From NCBI RefSeq assembly GCF_026241155.1, contig NZ_JAPFGP010000005.1, forward strand, positions 248,001-312,000: DNA of 64,000 nucleotides, in the 5' to 3' direction. A program made the position numbers and the translations under genes. Source of the DNA: Paucibacter sp. PLA-PC-4. Lineage in GTDB: Bacteria; Pseudomonadota; Gammaproteobacteria; Burkholderiales; Burkholderiaceae_C. Positions 18,935-28,422 of this stretch are shown one piece after another. The number at the start of each line of letters is the position of its first letter. Within the stretch, counting starts at the first letter, position 1. Below the pieces are notes generated by a model, which saw only the letters and a program-made list of their open reading frames with translations, was not told the origin of the DNA and did not search any database.

Positions 18935-19296
18935 TGCCGCAGGCACTCAATGTGCTGGGCACGCCGCTGGTGCCCTGCTCCTACGACCCGCTCACCGGCT
19001 TCTTCCGGGACGGCTGCTGCAATACCGATCAGCACGACCTCGGCAGCCATGTGATCTGCGCCAAACTCACGGCCGCTTTTCTGCAATTCTCGGCGCTGCG
19101 CGGCAACGACCTCAGCACGCCCCGCCCTGAGCAGCGCTTCCGAGGCCTCAAGCCGGGCGACCGCTGGTGCCTGTGCGCGCTGCGCTGGAGGCAGGCCTAT
19201 GAGGCCGGCGTCGCCCCGCCGGTCGTCCTGGAGTGCACCCACGCTCGCGCTCTGCAATACGTCAGCCTGGAACAGCTGCGCGCAGCAACTGTGTGA
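18934..19296 (+). CDS. DUF2237-family protein
   Basis: 120-residue protein of the DUF2237 family. Typical elements are NVLGTPLVPCSYDPLTGFFRDG with conserved Cys, CCNTDQHDLGSHVICA, and the terminal GDRWCLCALRW and PPVVLECTHARALQYV. Several conserved Cys and Asp residues suggest metal binding, which is inference. Last gene of the recognisably ordinary chromosomal block; translationally coupled to the DUF2805 gene. Confidence 0.88.
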   Translation: MPQALNVLGTPLVPCSYDPLTGFFRDGCCNTDQHDLGSHVICAKLTAAFLQFSALRGNDLSTPRPEQRFRGLKPGDRWCLCALRWRQAYEAGVAPPVVLECTHARALQYVSLEQLRAATV

Positions 19297-19318
19297 GCTC
19301 CGAGCTCCTCCACTCCTA

Positions 19319-19353
19319 AAAAGAAGCCCGGCAAACCATCACGGCTGCCGGGC
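19319..19353 (-). terminator. Leftward terminator-like hairpin
   Basis: GCCCGGCA (19326-19333) pairs with TGCCGGGC (19346-19353). On the minus strand the stem is followed by TTCTTTTT. It would stop leftward transcription entering from the accessory region; on the plus strand it lies 29 nt after the DUF2237 gene but lacks a T-run. Confidence 0.5.
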
Positions 19354-19490
19354 AAGTCTCAGGGCCATTGGAGGGAGGGAGGGAGGAAGAGCACCCTGAG
19401 TGAAGTCAATTTACCAACTCAAAGCACGCCTGCGCGTAGGACAAGGCCGCATTCGAGGCGCAGAGATCGGCTTCGCGTAACGCTCACTTC

Positions 19491-19565
19491 TCGATACAAA
19501 GTACGGTGATTGGCGGCGAGGCCGCGTGAATGCTGGCTTGCGAGTTCTGTCGACCTGCAGCATGG
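19491..19565. repeat. Dispersed repeat family R2, copy A (diverged)
   Basis: Begins TCGATACAAAGTACGGTG and continues through GGCCGCGTGAATGCTGGCTT to CTGTCGACCTGCAGCATGG. Related copies are at 22680-22775 and 48783-48875. The minus strand of all three reads in the same frame as HSCGLAVNHRNLYR with variations, so the repeat may derive from the end of a gene. This copy lacks the TTGGACTCAAA tail seen in the other two. Confidence 0.7.
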
Positions 19566-19737
19566 TCTGACCACCCCCTCAGCTCGCACGAGAACGGGCC
19601 GCCTGGATTCCTGATTCGGCAAAGCTTGACCATCAGCATCCGCCTTGTGACGTCCTACCGCTCCACCCCACTTGATGCCCTGAATGCGGGGGTGTCAGGC
19701 CATTCCAAACCGCTGCGCATGATCCTAGACTGGCCGC

Positions 19738-19956
19738 ATGGACAACCTAATCATGAGCATCTACCTCTCGGTCGGGATCGTGCTGGCCTTCGCTTTCAGC
19801 AACCGCCGCGAGGTGCTTGGCGGACTGCCCGCCAGTCCTCATGACGATGGTTCAGACTCGCTGCTGTGGTTTGCCATGTGTGCCGGCTTTTGGCCACTGA
19901 TGCTCGTCTCGGCGTTCTACACAAAGACCAGAAAATCACAGCACAAGCACCGCTGA
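19738..19956 (+). CDS. Possible small membrane protein
   Basis: 72 residues with two hydrophobic segments: about 5-20 (IMSIYLSVGIVLAFAF) and 43-60 (LLWFAMCAGFWPLMLVSAF), ending in a basic tail (TKTRKSQHKHR), so an inner-membrane hairpin protein if expressed. No recognised family and only a weak ribosome site. Convergent with the fecR gene 38 nt downstream. It could also be chance. Confidence 0.4.
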   Translation: MDNLIMSIYLSVGIVLAFAFSNRREVLGGLPASPHDDGSDSLLWFAMCAGFWPLMLVSAFYTKTRKSQHKHR

Positions 19957-19994
19957 CCATTCGCCTCACCACATCCCAGCTTCTTGCAGGGGCA

Positions 19995-21092
19995 CTACGC
20001 TGGTGCCAGTTCCAAGCGGTCCGGCAGTTCTCGAACCAGCAAACCGTGTAGCTTGGCCAATGCCCGCGCAAAGCCCAGGTTGTTGCCCGTCCTGAACACG
20101 CCACTGACCCGCAGGCCGCCAAGCGCGTCCGCATCAGCAAGACTGATCGGCATTGCGCTGTAGCGATTCATCTCGGCCACGGCCTCCGGCAAGGAGGCGT
20201 TGTCGAAGATCGCCTCGCCGCGCTTCCATGCCAGCACTTGGTCCACGTGGGGCCGGTCGAGCTGGGGCTTCAGCGCGGCAGCCACCTGACTGAGCTCTCG
20301 GCCAGCAACTCTCAAGCGCTGGCCCGACGTCATCTCGACGCCGTCCCGAGACTTTGCCGCAACACCGACCTCGCGCGCGCCACGCACCACCACCCTGCCT
20401 TCAACCAACGTGATGTCCACCGCATCCCCGCGGCCCTCGATGGCCGGCGTGTAGCGCACGACGAATGCCGTGCCCGTGGCAGTCACCTCGGACCCCGCGG
20501 CGCGCACAACAAACGGTCGGCTTGCCTCCTTGGCAACCTCGAACAGCGCCTCGCCGCCTTCCACATCCACGGCGCGCCGGTCCGAGCCCAGCGCCACCCT
20601 GACCCGCGTCGATGTGTTGAGCGACATGCGCGTGCCGTCCTGCAGCATCACCACGCGCTGTTCGCCGACCCCGGTGTCGTAAGTGTCACTCCCCCACCGA
20701 AGCTCGAACATAAGCGCGCCGACGATCAAAATCGTGGTCAGCGCGGCTGCAACCGGCCAGGGCTGAGCGCGCACCGTCTTTGCCGCACCGCTTGACGCGT
20801 TGAGGGCTGCAGCGCGCGCCACCGCCGTCCGGTCCACGCCTGCGGCCTCCATCCAGAGATCCGTACCCCGCTCGAAGGCAGTCCGATGAGCGGCAGAGCG
20901 CATCTGCCAGGCTCGGCATTCGCGTTCCATGTGATTCGATCGATCCGGCCCGTGTAGCCGGGCGATCCAGACCGCCGCCTCGGCCGCAATCTCTCGCATC
21001 ACGACAGGCTCGGTCTCCTGCCGTGCTTGTGCTCGAGCGGGTTCTTGTCCGTTGTCTTGCCCTTCCCGCTCATCGCCTTGACGCACGTTCAC
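19995..21092 (-). CDS. FecR-family anti-sigma/sigma regulator
   Basis: 365 residues. The N-terminal cytoplasmic DUF4880-type region (about 32-85: EIAAEAAVWIARLHGPDRS, AWQMRSAAHRTAFERGTDLW) binds the sigma factor; one membrane helix lies near 115-135 (PVAAALTTILIVGALMF); the periplasmic FecR domain follows (VGEQRVVMLQDGTRMSLNTST, VDVEGGEALFEVAKE, DNASLPEAVAEMNRYS). In the FecIRA system it transmits a signal from an outer-membrane TonB receptor, but no receptor gene follows; the next leftward sequence is unrelated. GTG at 21092 overlaps the sigma gene stop as GTGA. Confidence 0.88.
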   Translation of the reverse strand: MNVRQGDEREGQDNGQEPARAQARQETEPVVMREIAAEAAVWIARLHGPDRSNHMERECRAWQMRSAAHRTAFERGTDLWMEAAGVDRTAVARAAALNASSGAAKTVRAQPWPVAAALTTILIVGALMFELRWGSDTYDTGVGEQRVVMLQDGTRMSLNTSTRVRVALGSDRRAVDVEGGEALFEVAKEASRPFVVRAAGSEVTATGTAFVVRYTPAIEGRGDAVDITLVEGRVVVRGAREVGVAAKSRDGVEMTSGQRLRVAGRELSQVAAALKPQLDRPHVDQVLAWKRGEAIFDNASLPEAVAEMNRYSAMPISLADADALGGLRVSGVFRTGNNLGFARALAKLHGLLVRELPDRLELAPA

Positions 21093-21568
21093 CAGTCCTG
21101 CATCCCGGTAATGAGTTGCATCGTGGCTTTGGCGACATGCTTCTCCACCGTGCTGATGCTCAAGCCGTGATGATCGGCGATCTCCCGGTAGGTCAGTCCA
21201 TCCAGGCGGTGGGCCAGGAAGATGTCCCGGCTCTTCTCGCTCAGCCGCCCCAAGCAGTAGTGCAGCCGCGCCAGTCGCTCACGACCCAGCACCACGGCCT
21301 CGACGGGCGGCGAGTCGTCCACCAGGATCACCTCTTCGAGCACGACCTGCTCGCCATGGGTGACACGGCCCCGGTGCTCATCGATAGCCAGGTTCAGCGC
21401 GGTCTGCATCAGGAAGGCCTCGGGCTTGTCGACGACCTGCTCACGCTCGTAGCGGGCCAGCCGCACCCAGGCTTCCTGGACGATGTCTTCCGCATCCTGA
21501 GTCGAGCTACCGCGCCGCCGCAGGGCGTCTCGGATACGTGAGAAGACCGGAGGTAGATGCTTCTTCAT
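21089..21568 (-). CDS. FecI-like ECF sigma factor
   Basis: 159-residue iron-starvation type ECF sigma factor. Sigma2 covers about 10-80 (QDAEDIVQEAWVRLARYE, PEAFLMQTALNLAIDEHR) and sigma4 about 105-155 (LSEKSRDIFLAHRLDGLTYREIADHHG, STVEKHVAKA). GGAAGGGAG precedes the ATG. It is coupled to fecR by a GTGA overlap. The usual downstream target, a TonB-dependent receptor, is not in the window, so the pair may control a distant gene. Confidence 0.9.
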   Translation of the reverse strand: MKKHLPPVFSRIRDALRRRGSSTQDAEDIVQEAWVRLARYEREQVVDKPEAFLMQTALNLAIDEHRGRVTHGEQVVLEEVILVDDSPPVEAVVLGRERLARLHYCLGRLSEKSRDIFLAHRLDGLTYREIADHHGLSISTVEKHVAKATMQLITGMQDW

Positions 21569-21600
21569 GGTGAGCTCCCTTCCGTGGGGGTCTGAGACCG

Positions 21601-21655
21601 AGCGATCGAGATCGCTTCTGTAGCTGATTTTGGAATGTTAGACGATTTTCGTCTA
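21601..21655. promoter_or_regulatory. Two palindromes between fecI and XRE gene
   Basis: AGCGATC-GA-GATCGCT (21601-21616) and TAGACGA-TTT-TCGTCTA (21639-21655) are perfect 7-bp inverted repeats in the 130-bp divergent gap. Spacing and symmetry fit operators for the adjacent XRE regulator or the promoter of fecI; which is used is not known. Confidence 0.5.
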
Positions 21656-21698
21656 TTTCTTCAAAGGCATCAAGGTACAGCCCGCACCAAGCTGGCCG

Positions 21699-21962
21699 AT
21701 GCAAAAGAACCTCCACACCCAAGACCAACTACTGCTTCGCGAGCTGCTGATTGAATACCGTAATGCAGCTGGCATCACTCAGGCAGCATTGGCTGCCCGA
21801 CTTCAATGGGAGCAGACGCATATAAGCAGAGTCGAACGCGGTGTTCGCCGCCTGGACGTGCTTGAGCTACGTCATTGGGTCAGCGCAATGGGTGTTGCCC
21901 TTCCTGACTTCATCGAGAAGTTGGAACAACGACTAGGATCGCATTCGCCCCCGCGACTCTAG
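21699..21962 (+). CDS. XRE-type helix-turn-helix regulator
   Basis: 87-residue Cro/CI-like regulator. The HTH runs about 12-66: LLRELLIEYRNAAGITQAALAARL, then the recognition helix WEQTHISRVERGVRRLDVLEL. No extra domain, so it resembles small phage or toxin-antitoxin repressors. It faces fecI across two perfect palindromes. Ribosome site weak; the next 1.6 kb contain no intact gene, so it may be the survivor of a larger module. Confidence 0.8.
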   Translation: MQKNLHTQDQLLLRELLIEYRNAAGITQAALAARLQWEQTHISRVERGVRRLDVLELRHWVSAMGVALPDFIEKLEQRLGSHSPPRL

Positions 21963-22240
21963 AGGTAGGGTTGTCCGAGTTTCTGTGTGCATGGCTTTGA
22001 AGAAGGGCCCGCGCGCATAGCGGCTGAAGATCGGCGTGATGCGAACCGGGCGCGATTAGCACGTTAAGGGGCGGGTCTGGTGAATCGATCTCAGCGGGCA
22101 ATCGCGAACTTGTTCATCGCCTGTCACCACTGCTTGGCCGCACGCGCGGCGCCAGCCTGATCAGCTTCTAGAACGGGGACCGCTGACCTTTTCGAGCGGT
22201 GCGGTGGTCGATTGATTGGTTGGTTGGTTGATGGGGCGAC

Positions 22241-22446
22241 CATCGATCAACGATCGATACTGATGAGAATCCGTAGATATCTATGCACCTAAGTCACGAC
22301 ATGCATAGATTTTCGAGAAATTTATGCATGTTCTGATCGGCGCCAGCCACTTCGAGAGCAGCGCTGGTTTGGGTACTGGCTTCTCATGCAACCATCCGCT
22401 ACCGCCGCTGCGGCAGGTCCAAACGCTCTAGCCCCCTCAGACACTC
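22241..22446 (-). repeat. Repeat R1 copy 1: mcrC 3' end plus AT-rich spacer
   Basis: About 206 bp related to 60101-60306. Right part (from about 22381) matches the mcrC 3' coding end, including CGGCAGGTCCAAACGCTC. Left part is AT-rich and contains a perfect 9-bp inverted repeat ATCTATGCA (22279-22287) / TGCATAGAT (22302-22310). The unit ends on the left at a CAT, that is, a minus-strand ATG, as in the other copies. Confidence 0.85.
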
Positions 22447-22478
22447 CCGGATCACAACAACCAGGAAGTCTGGTCGAA

Positions 22479-22616
22479 CGACATTCATGATGGCCGGCGG
22501 TGAAGAGCCGATAACGGCGTCGCCGCTATGGCCCCATGGCCACCGGCAGTGCCGATTGGGAGGGGTTCAGACTGGCGGGTTCAGGTCTCAGGAAGAGGTC
22601 GCCGCCGTGCCAGGTA
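22479..22616 (-). repeat. Solo end fragment of the IS21-type element
   Basis: Starts CGACATTCATGATGGCCGG and matches, in opposite orientation, the right end of the IS21 element at about 30778-30915, up to the istA start region (GTGCCAGGTA). The transposase genes are absent, so this is a leftover end of a second IS21 copy. Confidence 0.8.
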
Positions 22617-22679
22617 ACCAGTTGAATCCAGAAGAAGAGTCGGACAGCACGGGATGTCTTGCAGCAGACCTTTTATTTC

Positions 22680-22775
22680 CCGATACAAATTACGGTGGTT
22701 GACCGCTAGGCCGCATGAATGCTGGGTTCCTCCTTCTGTCGAAATGCAGCATGGACTCAAACTTGGACTCAAGCA
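22680..22775. repeat. Repeat R2 copy B
   Basis: Starts CCGATACAAATTACGGTGG, contains GGCCGCATGAATGCTGGGTT, and ends with the tandem 11-mer TGGACTCAAAC/TTGGACTCAAG. Close to copy C at 48783-48875 in both core and tail; the middle part (about 25 bp) differs. Confidence 0.8.
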
Positions 22776-23005
22776 CGCCTGGGTGCTTTTCAAATAGTCT
22801 GAGCGGCGTCTTTTAGGTGGGGCGGATCGATACCAGATCTGCAAGACATCAGCCGTCCATCCGCAAGTCCCAGGCTTGGCCCCAAATCGTGATCAGCTCT
22901 TCCGCGCCTCGGGTGCAGGCTGCTGGTGGCCAACTTCTTCCGAATGGCTGCATCATGAATACGGGCGATGAGCTGTTCCAGCGGTGCGCTGGTCGGTGAG
23001 GCGGC

Positions 23006-23175
23006 CATGGATCAATGTCCGATATCGCTAGAAAACCGTAGATATCTATGCATCTTGGTCACGACATGCACAGATTTTTGAAGAATTTATGCACGTCCTG
23101 ACGGTCGCCGGCCACATCGAGAGCAGCCCCGGCTTGGCTACTGTGCTCTCACGCAACCATCCGCTCCCGTCGCTG
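23006..23175 (-). repeat. Repeat R1 copy 2: truncated mcrC-end repeat
   Basis: Begins CATGGATCAATGTCCGATAT, almost identical to copy 3 (60101). It carries the same AT-rich inverted repeat with one mismatch (ATCTATGCA / TGCACAGAT) and stops inside the mcrC-like part at CGTCGCTG. The left edge is the start codon of the small minus-strand fragment 22790-23008. Confidence 0.85.
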
Positions 23176-23634
23176 ATGTCGAATACCGGGTTCTTCGGGC
23201 TGCTGCCGCACAGGGTCTTGTAGCCGTGCAGCACGGTCTCCCGCTTTCCAAAGTCCGAGTGCCGTGAATCGCCAGGGTGATTCAATGTCTCAGAGAATCC
23301 GGGCAGGTCAACGCTGCTCATTGCGGGCCAATCTGCGACGCTAGTCGAGCACTTGCGAACCTCAAAGATGTGGGCGCAAATCGTGCTCGGCAAACACTCA
23401 GTTTTCACACCACGGGGCGCTTAATCCGCCAGCAACGTCAACGCGCATTGCGCGCTTGGTTTTGCAGACTGACCCTAGCAATCGCGCTCGTCCTGCGACT
23501 GGTCCGTGACCCACAAGATGGCGACCGCCCCAAACAATCCCCTGGAATCCAGTTATTGCGGCAACCGTGCTCACTGCTATCCTGCTGCGCAGCCGTTCCA
23601 AAAGCGACAATCTAAAGATGCGAAAGGGAGTCCA

Positions 23635-24867
23635 ATGCGGATCAGCACCGAGGCGCAGCCTCCATCCGAGGACTGGAAGTATGAGGTGGTGGCGCTTGCC
23701 AAACCTAAGCACGGCGGCCGGTTACCCCATGCCTCACCTTCACCTGGCGCGGAACTTCGCGACCTCATCGCCACGGGCAGGGCAGAGCGCGTCTTTGCGC
23801 CCATGCGCGCCAGCTCGTCCGCCGACGGGTTCCGTTTCCCCCTAATCTACACCCTCAAGGTTCAAAGCCGCAGGCATGGCGAGGATCTCGTGGAGCGTCT
23901 TCGACATGACTCCGAAGGCTTCACCGTCTACATCGCCCCCACGCGCTACCTCGCGCCAGCACGGCGCGCGCAGCAGCGCAGCGCCGGCGCTGCCGCGGGC
24001 ACTTCAGCAAGCTTCAACGACTGGGGCATGCAATACGTCAATGCTCATGCCAGCGGGGCCATCAACGCTTCGGCCATCAAGGTGGCTGTTGTGGACACCG
24101 GCGTTGACGCTTCGCATCCCGATCTGGTCGGTGCGATAGACACCTACATCAATTGCACCAGTGAGCCGGACGAGGACCTGGTTGGACACGGCACCCATGT
24201 GTGCGGGATCCTCGCGGGCACTGGGACGCCGCCCTCCGGCATGCGCGGCGCCAGCAACGCGCGTCTGGTGGTCATCAAGGGTCTAGGGCTACATTACCGG
24301 GCCACGGACTACTACCGCGCCCTGGGCGAGGCAATGCAGCGCGCCTTCATCATTAATCTAAGCCTGGGCGGGCCCGATCACGATCCTACGGAGGAACTCT
24401 TGATTGCCCAGGCGTTGCAGGCGGGCGCAGTGGTCATCGCTGCAGCGGGCAACGATTCCGACAACGGCGCCGCCCCGAACTTTCCGGCGAAACTGCAGGA
24501 CGTGATTGCCGTTGGCGCCATCGATGATCAAGGTCAGCGAGCGGACTTCAGCAATGCCGGCCCTCACGTGGCGCTGGTCGCTCCCGGCGTGGATATCTGG
24601 TCAACGGTGCCAACTAGTTCCACCGCCTCGCTCTTCAAGGGCCAGTCTGGCTACGGTTCGTGCTCGGGCACGTCAATGTCGGCACCCTTCGTCACGGCCT
24701 TGGCCGCTCGGGTCGCTGCCGCCCAGTCACAACCCGGCATGGCGCTTGCCCCAACCATTCGTGCGAACCTGCCCATAGAACGTTGCCCCAACCAGACGAA
24801 AAAGACGCATGATTTGGGGGTTGGATACCTGCGCTGGGGCGGCACAATTCGGTTGAACTCGCCTTAA
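23635..24867 (+). CDS. Subtilisin-like S8 serine protease
   Basis: 410-residue serine protease. The triad is intact: Asp in VAVVDTGVDASHPD (about 150), His in GHGTHVCGILAG (about 185), Ser in SGTSMSAPFVTALAARVA (about 345); oxyanion Asn in AAAGNDSDNGA. The first about 130 residues are a pro-region-like domain with no signal peptide, so it is probably intracellular. GGGAG lies 5 nt before ATG 23635. The following 103-residue gene is probably a partner. Standalone cytoplasmic subtilases in accessory regions often occur as effectors, but that role is inference. Confidence 0.9.
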   Translation: MRISTEAQPPSEDWKYEVVALAKPKHGGRLPHASPSPGAELRDLIATGRAERVFAPMRASSSADGFRFPLIYTLKVQSRRHGEDLVERLRHDSEGFTVYIAPTRYLAPARRAQQRSAGAAAGTSASFNDWGMQYVNAHASGAINASAIKVAVVDTGVDASHPDLVGAIDTYINCTSEPDEDLVGHGTHVCGILAGTGTPPSGMRGASNARLVVIKGLGLHYRATDYYRALGEAMQRAFIINLSLGGPDHDPTEELLIAQALQAGAVVIAAAGNDSDNGAAPNFPAKLQDVIAVGAIDDQGQRADFSNAGPHVALVAPGVDIWSTVPTSSTASLFKGQSGYGSCSGTSMSAPFVTALAARVAAAQSQPGMALAPTIRANLPIERCPNQTKKTHDLGVGYLRWGGTIRLNSP

Positions 24868-24915
24868 GGGTATCGGCTGGCACAATCTAATTATGAGCAA
24901 CCTCAAAGTGCGTCT

Positions 24916-25227
24916 ATGACGTACGAAACCATCACTGTGAAGGTTAAGGTGCCTGAGTTTGGGGGCGCATCCCCATCTCAGTCCGAGTGGTACGAATTTC
25001 TCCAGCGCTTTTGCGACCGCTTGCTGGATAAGAGGATTGCTGAGGCGGCCCAGGTCAACGTCGTGTTCCCAGGTAATCCCAACCCAGCCATGGCCACCAT
25101 CTTCACGCTTGAGATCGAGGCCCGGCCCAGAGATCTGGAGCGTCCGCTGCACGAGCTGCAGGGTACGCCTGGCATTCAGTATGCTCACCTGGCGCCCTCA
25201 AGGCGCTCCATGACTGCGGCGCCATAG
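24916..25227 (+). CDS. Small hypothetical protein next to S8 protease
   Basis: 103-residue soluble protein: strands VKVKVPEF and VNVVFPGNPNPAMATIFTLEIEA around a helix EWYEFLQRFCDRLLDKRI, ending in a Leu/Pro-rich tail. I recognise no family. Alpha/beta layout and small size resemble protease propeptide or inhibitor proteins, so control of the upstream subtilase is a reasonable guess. Begins 48 nt after the protease and is followed by the IS3 border. Confidence 0.6.
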   Translation: MTYETITVKVKVPEFGGASPSQSEWYEFLQRFCDRLLDKRIAEAAQVNVVFPGNPNPAMATIFTLEIEARPRDLERPLHELQGTPGIQYAHLAPSRRSMTAAP

Positions 25228-25304
25228 AGTACGGCTGACGGGCGGCAGCGTTTCACTGTCGTGGTCAAGTTTTTTCGGACAGTCCGATAAGGGGACTTTG
25301 AAAT

Positions 25305-26302
<998 letters not shown>

Positions 26303-26408
26303 TCACCGCCTGTTTGTCAGGCTGATTGGTGAAGGCTGGCGGCCTGATTGGCGAAGTGATTCACCGCGGTGGAGCGTGTGGCGAGGTGAGGCAAAGCGGC
26401 GCAGCAAA

Positions 26409-26439
26409 CACAACGGCCCGGGACTACCGGGCCGTTGTG
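26409..26439 (-). terminator. Strong hairpin after the transposon operon
   Basis: 13-bp perfect stem CACAACGGCCCGG / CCGGGCCGTTGTG with loop GACTA, 22 nt past the last leftward gene. Only a short T-run (TTTG) follows, but the stem is very stable. Confidence 0.6.
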
Positions 26440-26460
26440 CGTTTGGGGGCGAAGGGGCGA

Positions 26461-26682
26461 TCAGAATGGCGCGTCGCGTGGGTCGTGGTCGCGGGACGCG
26501 AGGTTGAGGTAATGGCGATCGACGGCGCGCTTGCGCTGGCGACGCTGGCATCGACGGGCCTGATCGCCGTAGTGGTGCTGGGCGATACCCAGGAGCTGTT
26601 CGAGGATGTCGATCAGATGCACGGCGGCCTGGTCGGACAGCTTGGGCATCAGCAGGGGAACGAAGATGGTGCGGTGGGTCAT
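26461..26682 (-). CDS. Small third gene of the TniA/TniB-like transposon
   Basis: 73 residues: THRTIFVPLLMPKLSDQAAVHLIDILEQLL then a Arg/His-rich tail. Its ATG overlaps the ATPase stop as ATGA, so it is translated with it. No family recognised; coupling and position suggest a transposition accessory protein. Confidence 0.5.
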   Translation of the reverse strand: MTHRTIFVPLLMPKLSDQAAVHLIDILEQLLGIAQHHYGDQARRCQRRQRKRAVDRHYLNLASRDHDPRDAPF

Positions 26683-27476
26683 TGAAGCTCCTCGACGGCG
26701 CTGTGAAGGTGCTCGGCGCTGACCAAGCGGGAGTTGGCCAGGGCGGCGGCTGAGAGGGCGTAATGGGCGATGCGGTTGATGCGCCGAGGCAGGCCGTGGC
26801 TGGCTTGGTACAGCGCCTCCTGGGCAGCGGGCTCGAACAGCGCCACGGTGGTGCCGGCCAAGCGCAGGCGGTGGGCGAGGTAGTCGGCAAGCTCATCGCG
26901 AGCCAGGCCGGTGAGATGCAGCCGCACGATGATGCGCTGGGTCAGCGACTCGTGCACGGCCATGGCCATGCGCCGACGCAACTCGCTCAGCCCCACCAGC
27001 AGCAGGCACAGCCGAGGCTCGGAATCCATGGCGTAGTTGGTGAGCAGGCGCAGGTCTTCGAGCACGTCGTTGCGCAGGTGGTGGGCCTCGTCGACGACGA
27101 GCACGGGCAGGACGCGGCACTCGGTGTACAGGCGGCAGACCTCGGTGTGGATAGCGCGGTAGGCGCTGGCGCGGTTGCGCTCGATGGGCAGGCCCAACTG
27201 CCAGGCGATGGCCTTGTACATGTCCATGACGTTGCCGGTGGACAGCGGGATGTAGAACAGGCGGTGCAAGCCCGGGTGCAGCGTGGCGGCGAGCTGGCGG
27301 CACACGGTGGTCTTGCCCGAGCCGACCTCGCCGGTGATCAGCCCGATGCCGCGCAGTTGGACCAGGTGCGCCAGGCGAGCTTGCGCCTCGCGGGTGGCGA
27401 CCGAGGCGAACAGTTCATCGGGCTCGGGCGCGCGCTCGAAGGGGAACTGGGTCAGGCCGAAGTGTTGCAGGTACAT
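26679..27476 (-). CDS. ExeA/TniB-like AAA ATPase of the transposon
   Basis: 265 residues. MYLQHFGLTQFPFERAPEPDELF is the ExeA-type opening, Walker A is TGEVGSGKTTVCRQL (about 45-55), Walker B is VLVVDEAHHLRND (about 120-130), followed by sensor LLLVGLSELRRRM. In TniAB/Mu-like systems such ATPases choose targets and activate the transposase. ATG at 27476 overlaps the transposase stop (TGATG). Confidence 0.85.
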   Translation of the reverse strand: MYLQHFGLTQFPFERAPEPDELFASVATREAQARLAHLVQLRGIGLITGEVGSGKTTVCRQLAATLHPGLHRLFYIPLSTGNVMDMYKAIAWQLGLPIERNRASAYRAIHTEVCRLYTECRVLPVLVVDEAHHLRNDVLEDLRLLTNYAMDSEPRLCLLLVGLSELRRRMAMAVHESLTQRIIVRLHLTGLARDELADYLAHRLRLAGTTVALFEPAAQEALYQASHGLPRRINRIAHYALSAAALANSRLVSAEHLHSAVEELQ

Positions 27477-28372
27477 CAGCGTGGCTCCTGGTCGTCGGGG
27501 TTGGCGTCGGAGTTGGCGGGTGGGGCAAGCAAGTTGCGCAGTGCCAGGGAACTGACGCGCGGGGCTGAGGCCTGCTCGGGCGATGCGGCCGGGGCTGGCG
27601 GGGAGGCGTCCTCGATCGTCTGGGTAGGGCGGCGCCGGCGCACGAAGCAGTTGGCGTAGGCGTCCACGGGCTTGGCGCACACGACCAAGCGGCCCTCATG
27701 CCAGACCTCGATGCCGCGGCTGGCGGGGACGCTGGGGTCGTAGCGCAGCAGGACGGTCTGGCCCACCAGGGCGGCGTCGACCTCGAAGGCGGTGCCGTTG
27801 AGGCTGACGGTGTGGTCGCGCTGCACACGGCGCTTGGCCTCGAACAGGAAAAGCGCGTCGAGGTTCAGATCGGGCTCGAGCAGCCGGGGCGCGCGGCTGG
27901 CGGCCCAGCGATCCAGCGGCGTGTCGCCGTCCAGGCCGCGGTGAGGGTGGTGGTGGTACTCGGTCTCGACCCAGGCCCACAAGCGGCGATTGAGTGCTTG
28001 CAAACTGGCCGTGTCGGCCTCGCTGAGCGTGGGCAGCAGCTGAGCCCTCACGGTCCTAACAAAGCGTTCCTGCTTGCCCTTGCCGGCCGGCTGAAACGGT
28101 CGGGCATGGATGAGCGCGATGCCCAGCTTGGCGCAGACCAGGGCGAGTTGCTGGGAGCGGTAGTTGGCGCCGTTGTCGACATACAGGCGCTGGGGAAGAC
28201 CGCGGCGAATGAGGGCCTGCTTGAATACGGGCAGGAACGCTTGGGTGTTCTCGGACAGGGCGAAGGCGCAGTACGGCACGACCCGGGTGGCATCGTCGAG
28301 GAAGGCGATCAGGTAGGCCTTGCGCCGTGTGCGCGAGCCTTTGGATAGCGTCAAGCAGGATGTCCGGTGCAG
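27476..28372 (-). pseudogene. DDE transposase, N-terminus lost at IS21 junction
   Basis: Integrase-core transposase fragment of about 290 residues. AYLIAFLDDATRVVPY, the second Asp in LYVDNGANYRSQQ, and Glu in AGKGKQERFVRTVR are present, with a Mu/TniA-type beta-barrel C-terminus (RDHTVSLNGTAFEVDAALVG). The HTH region and the strand with the first catalytic Asp are missing because the gene stops at the IS21 end, so it should be inactive. Confidence 0.85.
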
Positions 28373-28422
28373 CGACATTCATCTTGGCCGGTTGGAGGGC
28401 ATGAATGTCGTTGTTTAGCGGG

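Larger units (their letters stand above)
19297..19737. other. Gene-free stretch at core/accessory border
   Basis: Contains the leftward hairpin, a (GGGA)n run at about 19370-19386 that could fold as a G-quadruplex, and the first copy of a dispersed repeat (19491-19565). No convincing coding sequence. The change from compact operons to repeats and gaps starts here. Confidence 0.6.
21963..23634. other. Repeat-filled region without intact genes
   Basis: This 1.7-kb stretch holds two copies of the mcrC-end/spacer repeat (R1), one IS21 end fragment and one R2 repeat, separated by short non-coding pieces. A minus-strand fragment at 22790-23008 beginning MAASPTSAPLEQLIARIHDA starts exactly at the ATG ending R1 copy 2 and may be the N-terminus of a lost gene. 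The last 300 bp before the protease show nothing I recognise. Likely a scar of repeated insertion and deletion. Confidence 0.6.

Noticed and set aside
23046-23408. 120-codon minus-strand ORF over repeat R1 copy 2
   Set aside because: Its N- and C-terminal parts lie in unrelated sequence blocks; a chance frame through a junction, though the middle (HSDFGKRETVLHGYKTLC) may be a gene scrap.
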